From Verrucomicrobiota bacterium (GTDB lineage: Bacteria; Verrucomicrobiota; Verrucomicrobiia; Limisphaerales; J093): a stretch of DNA of 64,000 nucleotides. The translations under genes and the position numbers were made by a program. The notes under the pieces are model-generated. The model was not told the DNA's origin, did not search any database, and saw only the letters and a program-made list of their open reading frames with translations. Positions 27,860-36,107 of the stretch are shown here, one piece after another. The DNA is taken from positions 186,001 to 250,000 of the forward strand of contig JADJWF010000004.1 in the NCBI GenBank assembly GCA_016716505.1, in the 5' to 3' direction. How positions within the stretch are numbered: position 1 is the stretch's first letter; the number at the start of each line of letters is the position of its first letter.

Positions 27860-28117
27860 TCACCGGCGCAGCTTCAGCTTCTTGGTGATCTCCGTATAGC
27901 GGTTCTGGTCGGTATGATGCAGATAATCGAGCAGGCGTCGGCGCTGGCTGACCATCATCAAGAGGCCCCGGCGTGAGCTGTGGTCCTTCTTGAACTGCTG
28001 CAGGTGCTCCGTCAGCCGATTGATCCGCTGCGTCAAAAGGGCAATCTGCACGTCGGCCGAACCCGTGTCGCGCTCGTGCGTGCGGAATTCCGCAATCGTT
28101 TTCGTCTTCGCTTCCAT
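27860..28117 (-). CDS. rpsO: 30S ribosomal protein S15
   Basis: The 85-residue protein has the S15 pattern: ETKTIAEF-like opening, HERDTGSADVQIALLTQRIN, LTEHLQQFKKDHSSRRGLL and MVSQRRRLLDYL, ending with KKLKLRR. S15 binds 16S rRNA helices 20-22 and starts small-subunit assembly. Order rpsO-pnp on one strand is a common bacterial arrangement; 220 bp separate the two here. In other species S15 represses its own mRNA, but I cannot identify that structure here. Confidence 0.97.
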   Translation of the reverse strand: MEAKTKTIAEFRTHERDTGSADVQIALLTQRINRLTEHLQQFKKDHSSRRGLLMMVSQRRRLLDYLHHTDQNRYTEITKKLKLRR

Positions 28118-28212
28118 ACCGAACTTTCCAACCTCGTGGACAACAAAGCCGGAAAACTAGGCGGCTCGTGGTCCAGGTGTAAAGGCTTTTCCCCCCGGGT
28201 TGTCGGGATTCG

Positions 28213-28345
28213 ATAGTGTTCGTCAACCGTCAGTTGGGGGAGATCAAGGCGGGTGGGGTTTGAGGTGGAATTGGGTTTGGTTTGCCACGAGGCGTTTCAG
28301 GCTGGCGGCTGGGAGGAGTTGGTGGAGGACCAAGAGTCGGGCCGC
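28213..28345. repeat. Dispersed intergenic repeat, copy 1
   Basis: This stretch between rpsO and proS matches 39532-39669 over about 130 bp. The best-kept blocks are TAGTGTT, GGGGGAGATCAAGGCGGGT and GGAGTTGGTGGAGG, in the same order and spacing in both copies. Neither copy carries a start codon or inverted ends that I can see. It may be the relic of a mobile or coding element. Confidence 0.7.
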
Positions 28346-28353
28346 CCTCGGGG

Positions 28354-30105
28354 TCAGGCAGGGATCTGGAAACGGGCCGATTCGGTCCGGAGCCAGGCCA
28401 GCACCTGCGCGGCCGACTCCTCCGTCTTGACCGGGAGCAGCGAACCGCCACGGGGCTTCAACTCAACTTCGCCCTTGGCCAGCGACTTCTCGCCGATGCC
28501 GACGCGCAGGGGAATGCCAATGAGGTCGGCGTCCTTGAACTTCACGCCGGGTCGTTCATCGCGGTCGTCAAGTAAGACCTCGACCCCTTCGCGCGTGAGA
28601 TGGTGGTAGAGCTCCTCGGCCAGTTTCATGGCCGGGGCATCGGGCGCGACGTTCAGCGGGGTGATGCAGACCGAGAAGGGCGCGACGGGCAACGGCCAGA
28701 CGATGCCGTCCTTGTCGTTGCACTGTTCGATGACCGCCTGGAGGGTCCGGGTGACGCCGATGCCGTAGCAGCCCATCACGCAGGGATGCTGGCGGCCGGA
28801 CTCATCGAGGAACAAGGCGTTCATCTTCTCGCTGTACTTGGTGCCCAGCTTAAAGACGTGGCCGACCTCGATGGCGCGACGGCTCTTCAGCGGCTGGCCG
28901 GATGCGACGTCCCGTTCCCCGGGCTGAACCGTGCGGAAGTCAGCCCACTGCGTCACCGCAATGTCGCGGGCGATGTTGACGTGGCGCAGATGGAAGCCGT
29001 CCTCGTTGGCGCCGGTGGTCATGCCGGCCGCGCCCTGAAGCGCGAGGTCGGCAAACACGGGCAACCCCGGCGAACGGAGCGTCGCGGCCACCGCTCCCAG
29101 GCTACCGGGGTGCGCGCCCAGGGCGGCAAACACCTCGTCGGCCGTGGCCGGCCGGGCTTGGGCCGCGCCGATCCGGGCGATCAGCTTGGCCTCGTTCAAC
29201 TGGTCGTCCCCGCGCAGGAGGATGAGGATGGGCTTCGCGTCCGCGAGATAGACCAGCGTCTTGATTTGCTGATGAGCGGCGACATTGAACGGCGGTGCCG
29301 TGAGGGCTTCGATGGTGACCACGCCGGGCGTGGGGAATTTTTCCGGTGCCGCGCCGGTGTCGGTGGTCGGCGTGGGCGTAAGCGGCCCCCGGCTGGTGGC
29401 CTTCTCGACGTTCGCGGCGTAAGACCCGGACTCTGTGTACACGACTTCGTTCTCGCCGGTTTCGGCCGGGATCATGAATTCGTGTGAGTAGTTGCCTCCG
29501 ATGACGCCGGTGTCGGCTTCCACCGCCAGCGCTCGCAGGCCGCACCGCGCGAAGATGCGCGTGTAGGCGTCGTACATCTTCCGGTAGCTCACCATGGCGG
29601 CTTCGTCGCTGACGTCGAAGCTGTAGGCGTCCTTCATGATGAACTCCTTGGCCCGCATCAGGCCGAAGCGGGGACGGATCTCGTCGCGGAACTTGACGCC
29701 GATCTGGTAGAAATTCTTCGGAAGCTGCCGGTAGCTGTTGATCTCGAACGCGGCAAGCTGGGTGATGACCTCCTCGTGGGTGGGGCCGAGCACCCACTCT
29801 TTCTTCGCCCGGTCCAGCACGTGGTAAAGCACCTCCGCGGCGGTCGTGTAGCGGCCACTTTGTTGCCAGATGTCCGGCGGCTGGAGGCACGGCATCGCGA
29901 CTTCAATGGCGCCGGCGCGGTCCATTTCCTCACGGACGATGTTCTCGATCTTGCGCAGCGCGCGCAGTCCCAGCGGGAGAAACGTATAGAGGCCGCCGGT
30001 CAGCTTCCGCACGAGGCCGGCGCGGAGCAGTAGTTTGTGCGACAGGATTTCGGCGTCCGCCGGGGTTTCCTTGAGGGTGGGGATGAAGGTTTGGGTCCAG
30101 CGCAT
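28354..30105 (-). CDS. proS: Prolyl-tRNA synthetase
   Basis: A 583-residue class II synthetase that charges tRNA-Pro. Motif 1 region begins LLRAGLVRKLTGGLYTFLPLG; motif 2 is seen in KFRDEIRPRFGLMRAKEF; motif 3 is in CYGIGVTRTLQAVIEQ. Between them (residues ~225-390) is the INS editing domain that clears Ala-tRNA-Pro, and the C-terminal anticodon-binding domain follows (VAPFSVCITPLN...). This layout is the bacterial ProRS type. The family start MRWTQTFIPTLKETP coincides with the ATG at 30105, which lies only 3 bases after the T-run of a hairpin terminator, with no Shine-Dalgarno in between. Confidence 0.96.
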   Translation of the reverse strand: MRWTQTFIPTLKETPADAEILSHKLLLRAGLVRKLTGGLYTFLPLGLRALRKIENIVREEMDRAGAIEVAMPCLQPPDIWQQSGRYTTAAEVLYHVLDRAKKEWVLGPTHEEVITQLAAFEINSYRQLPKNFYQIGVKFRDEIRPRFGLMRAKEFIMKDAYSFDVSDEAAMVSYRKMYDAYTRIFARCGLRALAVEADTGVIGGNYSHEFMIPAETGENEVVYTESGSYAANVEKATSRGPLTPTPTTDTGAAPEKFPTPGVVTIEALTAPPFNVAAHQQIKTLVYLADAKPILILLRGDDQLNEAKLIARIGAAQARPATADEVFAALGAHPGSLGAVAATLRSPGLPVFADLALQGAAGMTTGANEDGFHLRHVNIARDIAVTQWADFRTVQPGERDVASGQPLKSRRAIEVGHVFKLGTKYSEKMNALFLDESGRQHPCVMGCYGIGVTRTLQAVIEQCNDKDGIVWPLPVAPFSVCITPLNVAPDAPAMKLAEELYHHLTREGVEVLLDDRDERPGVKFKDADLIGIPLRVGIGEKSLAKGEVELKPRGGSLLPVKTEESAAQVLAWLRTESARFQIPA

Positions 30106-30108
30106 GGT

Positions 30109-30138
30109 AAAAAATTCGAGGCGGGAGAACCCGCCTCG
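30109..30138 (-). terminator. Terminator-like hairpin directly before the proS start codon
   Basis: On the minus strand CGAGGCGGG (30138-30130), loop TTCT and CCCGCCTCG (30125-30117) form a perfect 9-bp stem, then ATTTTTT ends at 30109. It is 37 bp past the FAH-family stop and 3 bp before the proS ATG, so it either ends the upstream transcript or acts as an attenuator for proS. Confidence 0.85.
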
Positions 30139-30174
30139 GTGAACTTCCGGGCTATGAAAACAACGCCGGCCGCC

Positions 30175-30930
30175 TCACTTCACCGTGTTGACCAACGGCG
30201 CCAGCCCCTGAATCCGCACCTCCAGCCGGTCACCCGACTCAATCGGGCCGGTCCCGCTCGGCGTGCCGGTCAGGATGACATCGCCGGGCAGCAACGTCAT
30301 GTTGGTGGAGATGAAGCTGACCAGGTCGAAGCAGTTGAAGATGAGCTGACTGGTGTTCGAGTTCTGCCGGAGCTGGCCGTTTTGAAAGAGCTGAATGGTC
30401 AGATCGTGCGGGTCAATCTTGGTCTCCACGTACGGCCCGAGCGGGGTGAAGGTGTCAAACGACTTGCAACGGGCCCACTGGCTCTCGGAGTTCTGGATCG
30501 TGCGGTCGCTGATGTCCTGGGCGGCGGTGTAGCCGAAGATATACCGGGAGGCGGCGTTCGGAGTGACGTTGCGCACCCGGCGACCAATCACGATGGCCAG
30601 TTCAGCCTCGAAGTCCACCCGGTGCGAGGGGAACGGGATTTCAATCTTGTTTCCGTCGGGGATCAGCGATGTGGGCGCCTTCAGCCAGAAGAGGGGCTCT
30701 TTTGGCACCGGTTTGCCCGATTCGCGGGCGTGGTCGGCGTAATTGAGCCCCACCGCGATCACCTTCGACGGCGCGACCGGGATGAGCGTCTTGACGCCCT
30801 TGGGCGACATCGGCTTTTTCTCGTACGAAGGCGAACCGAAAACGTCCCCAATCAGGCGGAACAGCTCCCCGTCCACCACCTTCGCGTAAAAGATATCGTC
30901 ACCCTTCTGGAAACGGCCAATGGCAGCCAT
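30175..30930 (-). CDS. Fumarylacetoacetate hydrolase family protein
   Basis: A 251-residue enzyme with the FAH fold: an N-terminal domain (RFQKGDDIFYAKVVDGELFRL), then VIAVGLNYADHARESGK, LFWLKAPTSLIPDG, the metal-binding VDFEAELAIVIG (two acidic residues), YTAAQDISDRTIQ and the closing GDVILTGTPSGTGPIESGD. Members hydrolyse or isomerise beta-diketo acids, or decarboxylate oxaloacetate; the exact substrate cannot be read here. I start at MAAIGRF (30930). The insertion sequence lies just upstream, its left end 64 bp from this start, so the native promoter may be displaced. Confidence 0.88.
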   Translation of the reverse strand: MAAIGRFQKGDDIFYAKVVDGELFRLIGDVFGSPSYEKKPMSPKGVKTLIPVAPSKVIAVGLNYADHARESGKPVPKEPLFWLKAPTSLIPDGNKIEIPFPSHRVDFEAELAIVIGRRVRNVTPNAASRYIFGYTAAQDISDRTIQNSESQWARCKSFDTFTPLGPYVETKIDPHDLTIQLFQNGQLRQNSNTSQLIFNCFDLVSFISTNMTLLPGDVILTGTPSGTGPIESGDRLEVRIQGLAPLVNTVK

Positions 30931-30979
30931 ACGAATTTGCCGCGTGGCATAGCAAAACGTGTCATGCTCTCGCAAGCCG

Positions 30980-30994
30980 AATCTCCGGCAACCT
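30980..30994. repeat. Target-site duplication, left copy (15 bp)
   Basis: AATCTCCGGCAACCT immediately left of the insertion sequence; an identical copy lies at 32189-32203 immediately right of it. Confidence 0.93.
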
Positions 30995-32188
30995 TGGGAA
31001 AGGCTGGGTAGATCGTGACCCCCCTGTGGTGAAGCTCAAGGTGTTGAGCGTCCGCCGCAAGGATGAGCTGCTGCGCCTCCTCCGGAGGAGGCGCAGCAGC
31101 GGCGCGCAAAACCTGCCATCCTCCCGGCGTGCATAGCACCTACTTTGAACTCTATCGCATGAAGACCGACCGCCACTGGCTCCATCAAAAGCTCGTCGCC
31201 TTCGCCCGCAAGCACGGCCTCAAGGCCGCCGCCCGCGAGTTCGGTTGCTCTCGCAATACCGCCCGCAAATGGCTCCGCCGCCACGTCCCCGGCAAACCGT
31301 CCTCCTTGGGCGAACTCTCCCGCCGACCCAAACACTGCCCGCATCAAACCTCCGCCGCCCTGGAAGGCCTCATCGTCCGACTCCGCAGGCAAACCGCCTT
31401 CGGCGCCCAACGCCTCCAGCACGAGTTCCAATTACCCGTCAGTCACAACGCCATCGCCCGCATTATCCGCCAGCACCAACTGACCCGGCCGCGGAAAAAG
31501 AAACCCGCCACCAAAAAGCAACTCCGCCACGTCAAACGTGGCTGGCCGCTCTTCGGCCAGCTCTCCACCGACACCAAGTATTTGCAGGACATTCCCCATT
31601 ACTGGCCGCAAATGACCCGCCTCCAACTGCCCCGCTTCCAATACACCGCCCGCGAGCCCGTCTCCGGCGCCTGCTTCACCGGCTACGCGGACGAACTCTC
31701 CAAGTCCTACGCCACCTTCCTGGCCGAACAGCTCTCCGTCCATCTGGCCGGTCACGGCGTGGATCTCGCCCGCCTGACCTGGCAGACCGACAACGGTTGT
31801 GAGTTCCTCGAAAACCAGGACGAGCAAGGCTTGCCCGCCGCCGTCCGCGCCCTGGGGGCAAACCATCGCTACATCCCGCCCAAGCGTTACACCTGGCAGA
31901 GCGACGTGGAGACGGTGCACCGCCTGGTCGAAGATGAGTTCTTTGATCGCGAAACCTTCACCGGCCCGGCGGACTTCTGGCGCAAGGTCACCACCTACTG
32001 GCTTTACTTCAACCTCGTCCGCCCCAACCGCGCCAAGGAATGGCAAAGCCCCCTGCAAATCCTCCAAGCCCAAGCCCCGGCGCTGGCCGGGGCGGTGCTA
32101 ACCTGGCGTCCCCTCAACCTCTCCAAACGCCACCATCTCTACTTGCCTTCCCCCCACCACAGGGGTCACGATCTACCCAGCTTTCCCT
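30995..32188 (+). mobile_element. Insertion sequence, 1194 bp, IS481-like
   Basis: The element is bounded by near-perfect terminal inverted repeats. The left end (30996-31031) reads GGGAAAGGCTGGGTAGATCG and continues to TGTGGTG; the right end (32187-32155, read inward) is the same except for one missing G and two missing C. It is flanked by a perfect 15-bp direct repeat (30980-30994 and 32189-32203), so it is a simple insertion that has not been rearranged. It holds one transposase gene and, upstream of it, a perfect 34-bp palindrome. Family assignment to IS481 rests on the single DDE transposase and long duplication; its end bases do not show the TGT often seen. Confidence 0.92.
31067..31100. 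repeat. Perfect 34-bp palindrome inside the insertion sequence
   Basis: GCTGCTGCGCCTCCTCC (31067-31083) is followed at once by its exact reverse complement (31084-31100). It lies between the left inverted repeat and the transposase ATG at 31159. As RNA it would fold to a very stable hairpin and could block transcription entering from outside. Confidence 0.9.
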
Positions 32189-32190
32189 AA
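31159..32190 (+). CDS. Transposase with DDE integrase core
   Basis: A 343-residue transposase. The N-terminus (residues ~5-50) holds a helix-turn-helix with GLKAAAREFGCSRNTARKWL. A second helical region covers ~65-115, ending in the basic RPRKKKPATKKQ. The rve/DDE core has its acidic residues in LSTDTKYL, TWQTDNGCEF and DVETVHRLVEDEFF. The start at MKTDRHW (31159) is preferred to upstream alternatives that read through the palindrome. The C-terminus runs through the right inverted repeat and the TAA stop uses one base of the element plus two bases of the duplicated target, so the stop codon depends on the insertion site. Confidence 0.9.
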   Translation: MKTDRHWLHQKLVAFARKHGLKAAAREFGCSRNTARKWLRRHVPGKPSSLGELSRRPKHCPHQTSAALEGLIVRLRRQTAFGAQRLQHEFQLPVSHNAIARIIRQHQLTRPRKKKPATKKQLRHVKRGWPLFGQLSTDTKYLQDIPHYWPQMTRLQLPRFQYTAREPVSGACFTGYADELSKSYATFLAEQLSVHLAGHGVDLARLTWQTDNGCEFLENQDEQGLPAAVRALGANHRYIPPKRYTWQSDVETVHRLVEDEFFDRETFTGPADFWRKVTTYWLYFNLVRPNRAKEWQSPLQILQAQAPALAGAVLTWRPLNLSKRHHLYLPSPHHRGHDLPSFP

Positions 32191-32203
32191 TCTCCGGCAA
32201 CCT
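32189..32203. repeat. Target-site duplication, right copy (15 bp)
   Basis: AATCTCCGGCAACCT, identical to 30980-30994. Its first two bases complete the transposase stop codon. Confidence 0.93.
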
Positions 32204-32432
32204 CTGCCGTCGCATTGGCCCGGTGCGCACGGTCTGGGCCTTGGAGCAGGTCCGCCGGGCTGCTGAGCCCCGGGTTGGCAACAGCGGCCTGCCCGCAGGT
32301 CCCCGGCCTGCGGCAACGCGCATCCCGTCCGCGAACTGGCCTTTCCTGCCCGGTCCCGAACCCAGGTTGGAAGACTCTGGGCCGGCGAGTCCGCGCTTGA
32401 CCCCGGCAGGTCCCCGGCCGCGCAATTCCCGG

Positions 32433-32891
32433 ATGACGCAGATTCAACACACCTTGGTGCTGCTCAAACCGGACGCCCTGGAGCGCGGGTTGTGCGGGGA
32501 AATCCTCCGCCGGTTCGAGGCGGCGGGGCTGCGGATCGGTGGTGTTCGCTGGGTCCGGTTTGATGTCCCCCTCTTGAACCGTCACTACGCCGAGTTACGG
32601 GCGAAGCATCCGGCGGTTTTCGCCCGGGCGCGTCGGTTCTTCATCGGCAAACCGGTAATGGCCGTCCGGATTTCCGGGGTGAACGCCATCGCCAAGGTCA
32701 GGGCCCTCACGGGGCCGACCGACTGTCTGACAGCCCCGGCTGGCACGATTCGCGGGGATTTGAGCAGCGATTCGGTGGCAACCGCCGACGCGGCCGACCG
32801 AAGCGTGCAAAATCTCATCCATGCCTCGGATTCGCCGGCGTCTGCCCGGCGGGAACTGCGGCTCTGGTTCCCGGGAAGGTCTGGCGGATGA
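32433..32891 (+). CDS. ndk: Nucleoside diphosphate kinase
   Basis: NDK passes the gamma phosphate from ATP to other NDPs through a phosphohistidine. The 152-residue protein starts TQIQHTLVLLKPDALERGL, the family opening, and has HYAELRAKHP, GKPVMAVRISG, NAIAKVRALTGPTD and PAGTIRGDL. The active-site His is in NLIHASDSPASARREL. Length fits the usual 130-150. The frame is open upstream, but the NDK start at MTQIQ (32433) is clear. It faces, 54 bp away, a second gene of the same family with two NDK domains. Confidence 0.95.
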   Translation: MTQIQHTLVLLKPDALERGLCGEILRRFEAAGLRIGGVRWVRFDVPLLNRHYAELRAKHPAVFARARRFFIGKPVMAVRISGVNAIAKVRALTGPTDCLTAPAGTIRGDLSSDSVATADAADRSVQNLIHASDSPASARRELRLWFPGRSGG

Positions 32892-32945
32892 CCCCGGCGC
32901 CGTCGGACTGGTGGCGGTTGACCGGCGGAAGTCGCCCGACCGCTC

Positions 32946-34118
32946 TCAAACCCGGCCGTACACGGACTCGACAATCCGTTTGAAGCCGTTGTCGCCGACG
33001 TTGATGATCCGCATTTCGCGGCGGGCATTTTCGGCCGAGTCGCTGGCGTGGGCGGCGTTGACCATGATGTTCGAGCCGAACTCGCGGCGGATGGATCCCG
33101 GAGGCGCCTTGGTCGGGTCCGTGGGCCCGAGGACATCCCGAATCTTGGCCACCGCATTTACCCCCTCGTACACGAGGGCAATGCATTTCTCAGTGCCGGG
33201 CTGGGTCATCTGCTCGGGTGGGCACTCGCTGGGGGCCTTGCCCGCCATGAACCGGACGATGTTCTCGAACTGGTTATCGCCGAACAGCGGGCCGAGGACC
33301 TCGCCCAACTGCCGTTCCTCGCCGGGCGGGATCTTGAACCCCAGTTCCTTCTCAAGGGCCGCTTTCGCTTGGGCGGCGACGACGCCGTTAAGCTTGGTGC
33401 GGAGGACCTCGCGCACCGGGCCGTAGAATTCCATCGCCTCGGCCACGCTCATGCGATGGACCTTGATGCCCACGATGTAGAGGCCGGCCCGGGAGAACAG
33501 GTCAATCATGTTGCCCGGACGGCCGGAGGGGAACCGGAAGTTGTCCGGCTTCAACAGCACCAGGGTGCGCTCGGGGACCTGACCGGGCGGATACGGGATG
33601 ACATCGCCCAGCAGGCCGCCGTCACGGTCCGAATAGCGTGCCCAGATCTTGAGCTTGGTTTCGGCCTCCTCCAACGTCGGGGCGGCCAGCACGGCCGGCT
33701 CGAAGTACCGGACATTGCCCGCGTCATCCAGTACCAGGTCGCCGTAGGTGTCGCGGATGGTTTCGCCGCCACGCCGGTCTTTGCTGAAGTTCCCCACAAC
33801 CGTTCGCACCTTGTGGACGGCATCCTCTCCCCGCAGGAGCAGCATCATGACGCGATGCCGGCGGCCGGTTTTGGGGTCGGGTGGGAAATTCAGGCGCACG
33901 TAGTCCCGGATCAGCTCTTGAATCTGGCGATCGAGGGGATCTCGCGCCGCCACCATGGCGTCGGCGTATTCCCGGGCCAGTTCCTCGCTCGGGGAAAACA
34001 TCCGGGTGGCCACCAGCTCCAGGCCGGTGCGGGCCAGGAGGCGGGCAATGATCCCGCCGGTCCGGGACTTGTGCAGCGAGTAGGGGGTGATGATCGCGTA
34101 GGCGAGTTGGTCAGACAT
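32946..34118 (-). CDS. Double nucleoside-diphosphate-kinase-domain protein
   Basis: A 390-residue protein made of two NDK-like domains. The second (residues ~185-390) is recognisable by RTLVLLKPDNF, NAVAKIRDVLGPTDPTKAP, GSIRREFGSN and the active-site His in NAAHASDSAENARREM. The first (residues ~1-175) starts YAIITPYSLHKSRTGGIIAR and aligns over the fold, but where the catalytic His should be it reads RYFEPAVLAAPTLEEAETKL; the His is gone. So one domain is probably catalytic and the other structural or regulatory. The start is MSDQLAYAI (34118). It is convergent with ndk and follows the small zinc-ribbon gene closely (35 bp). Confidence 0.85.
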   Translation of the reverse strand: MSDQLAYAIITPYSLHKSRTGGIIARLLARTGLELVATRMFSPSEELAREYADAMVAARDPLDRQIQELIRDYVRLNFPPDPKTGRRHRVMMLLLRGEDAVHKVRTVVGNFSKDRRGGETIRDTYGDLVLDDAGNVRYFEPAVLAAPTLEEAETKLKIWARYSDRDGGLLGDVIPYPPGQVPERTLVLLKPDNFRFPSGRPGNMIDLFSRAGLYIVGIKVHRMSVAEAMEFYGPVREVLRTKLNGVVAAQAKAALEKELGFKIPPGEERQLGEVLGPLFGDNQFENIVRFMAGKAPSECPPEQMTQPGTEKCIALVYEGVNAVAKIRDVLGPTDPTKAPPGSIRREFGSNIMVNAAHASDSAENARREMRIINVGDNGFKRIVESVYGRV

Positions 34119-34153
34119 AAAGGGTTGGCCGTTGAAACAACGCGTCGCGGGAG

Positions 34154-34339
34154 TCACTGGGCCGGGGCGGCCGGTTCAACCGGTGGAGCGGCGGTCTTTC
34201 CGCCCAGAATCTTGAACATGACCGTTCCGCAGGTGGGGCAACGGCCTTTGATGGCCTTGCGGCCGTTTTTCATGACTTCCTCCACGCCTTCGGAAATCTC
34301 CTTCTTCGATTTGCATTTAACGCAGTAACCCTCGGGCAT
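34154..34339 (-). CDS. Small zinc-ribbon protein (DUF5679-like)
   Basis: A 61-residue protein starting MPEGYCVKCKSKKEI, with a second pair of cysteines in RCPTCGTVMFKILG: a CxxC-x~23-CxxC zinc ribbon. This matches the DUF5679 pattern of small proteins of unknown function. A Pro/Ala-rich tail follows. The ATG at 34339 has a good GGAG ribosome-binding site six bases upstream; the frame open to 34390 has no family match. It probably shares a transcript with the double-NDK gene. Confidence 0.75.
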   Translation of the reverse strand: MPEGYCVKCKSKKEISEGVEEVMKNGRKAIKGRCPTCGTVMFKILGGKTAAPPVEPAAPAQ

Positions 34340-34498
34340 AAAGAATCTCCTGGTTGGGCGCCAAGGGGCGCCAATTGAAAAGCTCGCCAAGGGTAGGTGC
34401 CGGCAAAACCGACCGTCAACTCGGAAAGGCGGGCCTGAGACCCGGCGCGGAAGTCCAACAAGCCTCTGGTGCTTAAAGACTTACGCCTCCAGCACGAC

Positions 34499-35983
34499 TC
34501 AGCCATCCACCGGCAGGGTCCGGAGGGTGGTCTTGAGGACTTTGCCGGTGGCGTTGCGCGGCAGGGCCGGAATCTGGACGATGTGGCGAGGCACCTTGTA
34601 GTCGGCCAGCCGCTCTTTCAAGAAGCGGTGCAGGGCGGCTGTGTCCAAGGCGGCTCCGTCGTTGACCGCGACAAAAGCCACCGGCTGTTCGCCCTTGCGC
34701 GGGTCCGGCCGGCCAATCACGGCGGCCTCGCGAACGCCCGGGAACTGGTAGATCACCTCCTCCACCTCGCGAGGATAGACGTTGATCCCATTGACCAGCA
34801 GCATGTCCTTCTTCCGGTCGGTGATATAGAAGTAGCCGTCCTCGTCCTGGCGGCCGATGTCGCCCGTGTACAGCCAGCCATCACGGATGGCTCGCGCCGT
34901 CTCTTCCGGCTTCTGCCAATACCCCGCCATCACGTTCCCGCCCCGGACGCACACTTCGCCGACCTCGCCCACGGGGAGCTCCTCGCCGTTTTCGCCCCGA
35001 ATGCTGACCTCGACGTCCGCGATGGGCAGTCCGATCGAACCCGGCTTCTGGACTCCGTGGATGGGGTTGAGCGACACCACCGGACTGGCTTCGCTCAGGC
35101 CGTAACCCTCGATCAGGGGGAACGGGAACCGCGCCGAGAACTCCTTCAAAACCTCCACCGGCAATGGCGCCGCGCCGGAAATGCACAGGCGAAGGCACAG
35201 ATTCGGGGGCACTGGGGCGTGCGCCAGGGCCCGGAACAACTGCGGAATCGCCGGCAGGACCGTCGCCTGGTGGCGGATGATCTCCTCGAAAATCGCCTTG
35301 GGCGGGTGCAATGACCTGATCAACACGATCGAACTGCCGACCAGCAGCGGCAACAGCACACACACGGTCAGCATGAAGCTGTGGAACATCGGCAGCAGCA
35401 GGGCGAACCGGTCCACGTCCACCGCTTCCAGCACTTTCTTGCAACTGGCCACATTGTGCAGGAGGTTCGCATGCGTCAGCATCGCCCCCTTCGGATGCCC
35501 CGTGGTGCCGGAGGTGTAAATCAGCACTGCCAGGTCGCCAGTCGTGACCTCCACCGGCGCGAATTCGGCGGGCGCCGCAACCGGGAACTCCTCGATTCGC
35601 AGGACCTTGAGCCCCGGCCGGGCGGCCGTCAGGCGCTGCAACGCCTCGCTCACCGCTGTCTCGGAGATCAGCACGTCCACCCCGGCGTCACCGAGGATAA
35701 AGTTCACCTCGTCCGGCTTGAGGAAGTTATTGATCGGCACCGCCGTCGCTCCCGCTTGAAGAATCCCGAATAGCGCCGGGATAAATTGGGGACAGTTGCG
35801 CAACCAGATGCCCACCCGGTCGCCGGGCTTGACCCCGAAGGTTGTCTGCAGCATCGCCGCCACCGCACGGGACTGCTCGTGCAATTGATGGAAGGTGAAG
35901 GTCTCGTCACCCCAGAAGACGGCGATCTTTTCGGCGTGTGCGCGTGCCGATGCGGAAAAGGCTGAAGCAAGGCTGCTACTCAT
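34499..35983 (-). CDS. AMP-dependent acyl-CoA synthetase (long-chain fatty-acid-CoA ligase type)
   Basis: A 494-residue member of the ANL adenylating enzymes. Motif A3 reads LIYTSGTTGHPKGAMLTHAN; A5 is EGYGLSEASPVVS; A7/A8 is GWLYTGDIGRQDEDGYFYI followed by DRKKDMLLVNGINVYPREVE; and the catalytic Lys is in LPRNATGKVLKTTLR near the end. It activates a carboxylic acid, probably a fatty acid, to its CoA thioester. The substrate range cannot be read from sequence. The start is ATG 35983 (MSSSLASAF); the longer frame upstream is a shadow of pyrE. It follows pyrE by 124 bp on the same strand. Confidence 0.92.
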   Translation of the reverse strand: MSSSLASAFSASARAHAEKIAVFWGDETFTFHQLHEQSRAVAAMLQTTFGVKPGDRVGIWLRNCPQFIPALFGILQAGATAVPINNFLKPDEVNFILGDAGVDVLISETAVSEALQRLTAARPGLKVLRIEEFPVAAPAEFAPVEVTTGDLAVLIYTSGTTGHPKGAMLTHANLLHNVASCKKVLEAVDVDRFALLLPMFHSFMLTVCVLLPLLVGSSIVLIRSLHPPKAIFEEIIRHQATVLPAIPQLFRALAHAPVPPNLCLRLCISGAAPLPVEVLKEFSARFPFPLIEGYGLSEASPVVSLNPIHGVQKPGSIGLPIADVEVSIRGENGEELPVGEVGEVCVRGGNVMAGYWQKPEETARAIRDGWLYTGDIGRQDEDGYFYITDRKKDMLLVNGINVYPREVEEVIYQFPGVREAAVIGRPDPRKGEQPVAFVAVNDGAALDTAALHRFLKERLADYKVPRHIVQIPALPRNATGKVLKTTLRTLPVDG

Positions 35984-36107
35984 GGTTTTTTGGGTTCTGG
36001 ACGCGCGGAAGTGAAGCGTGGAGTGGCTCGTCGTCAAGTGGCGGCGTGGCTGATTTGGCGTCCGCCGCGTGGCGCAAGGTGCGCTGCCCCGGTGCGCGGG
36101 GGAGGCG

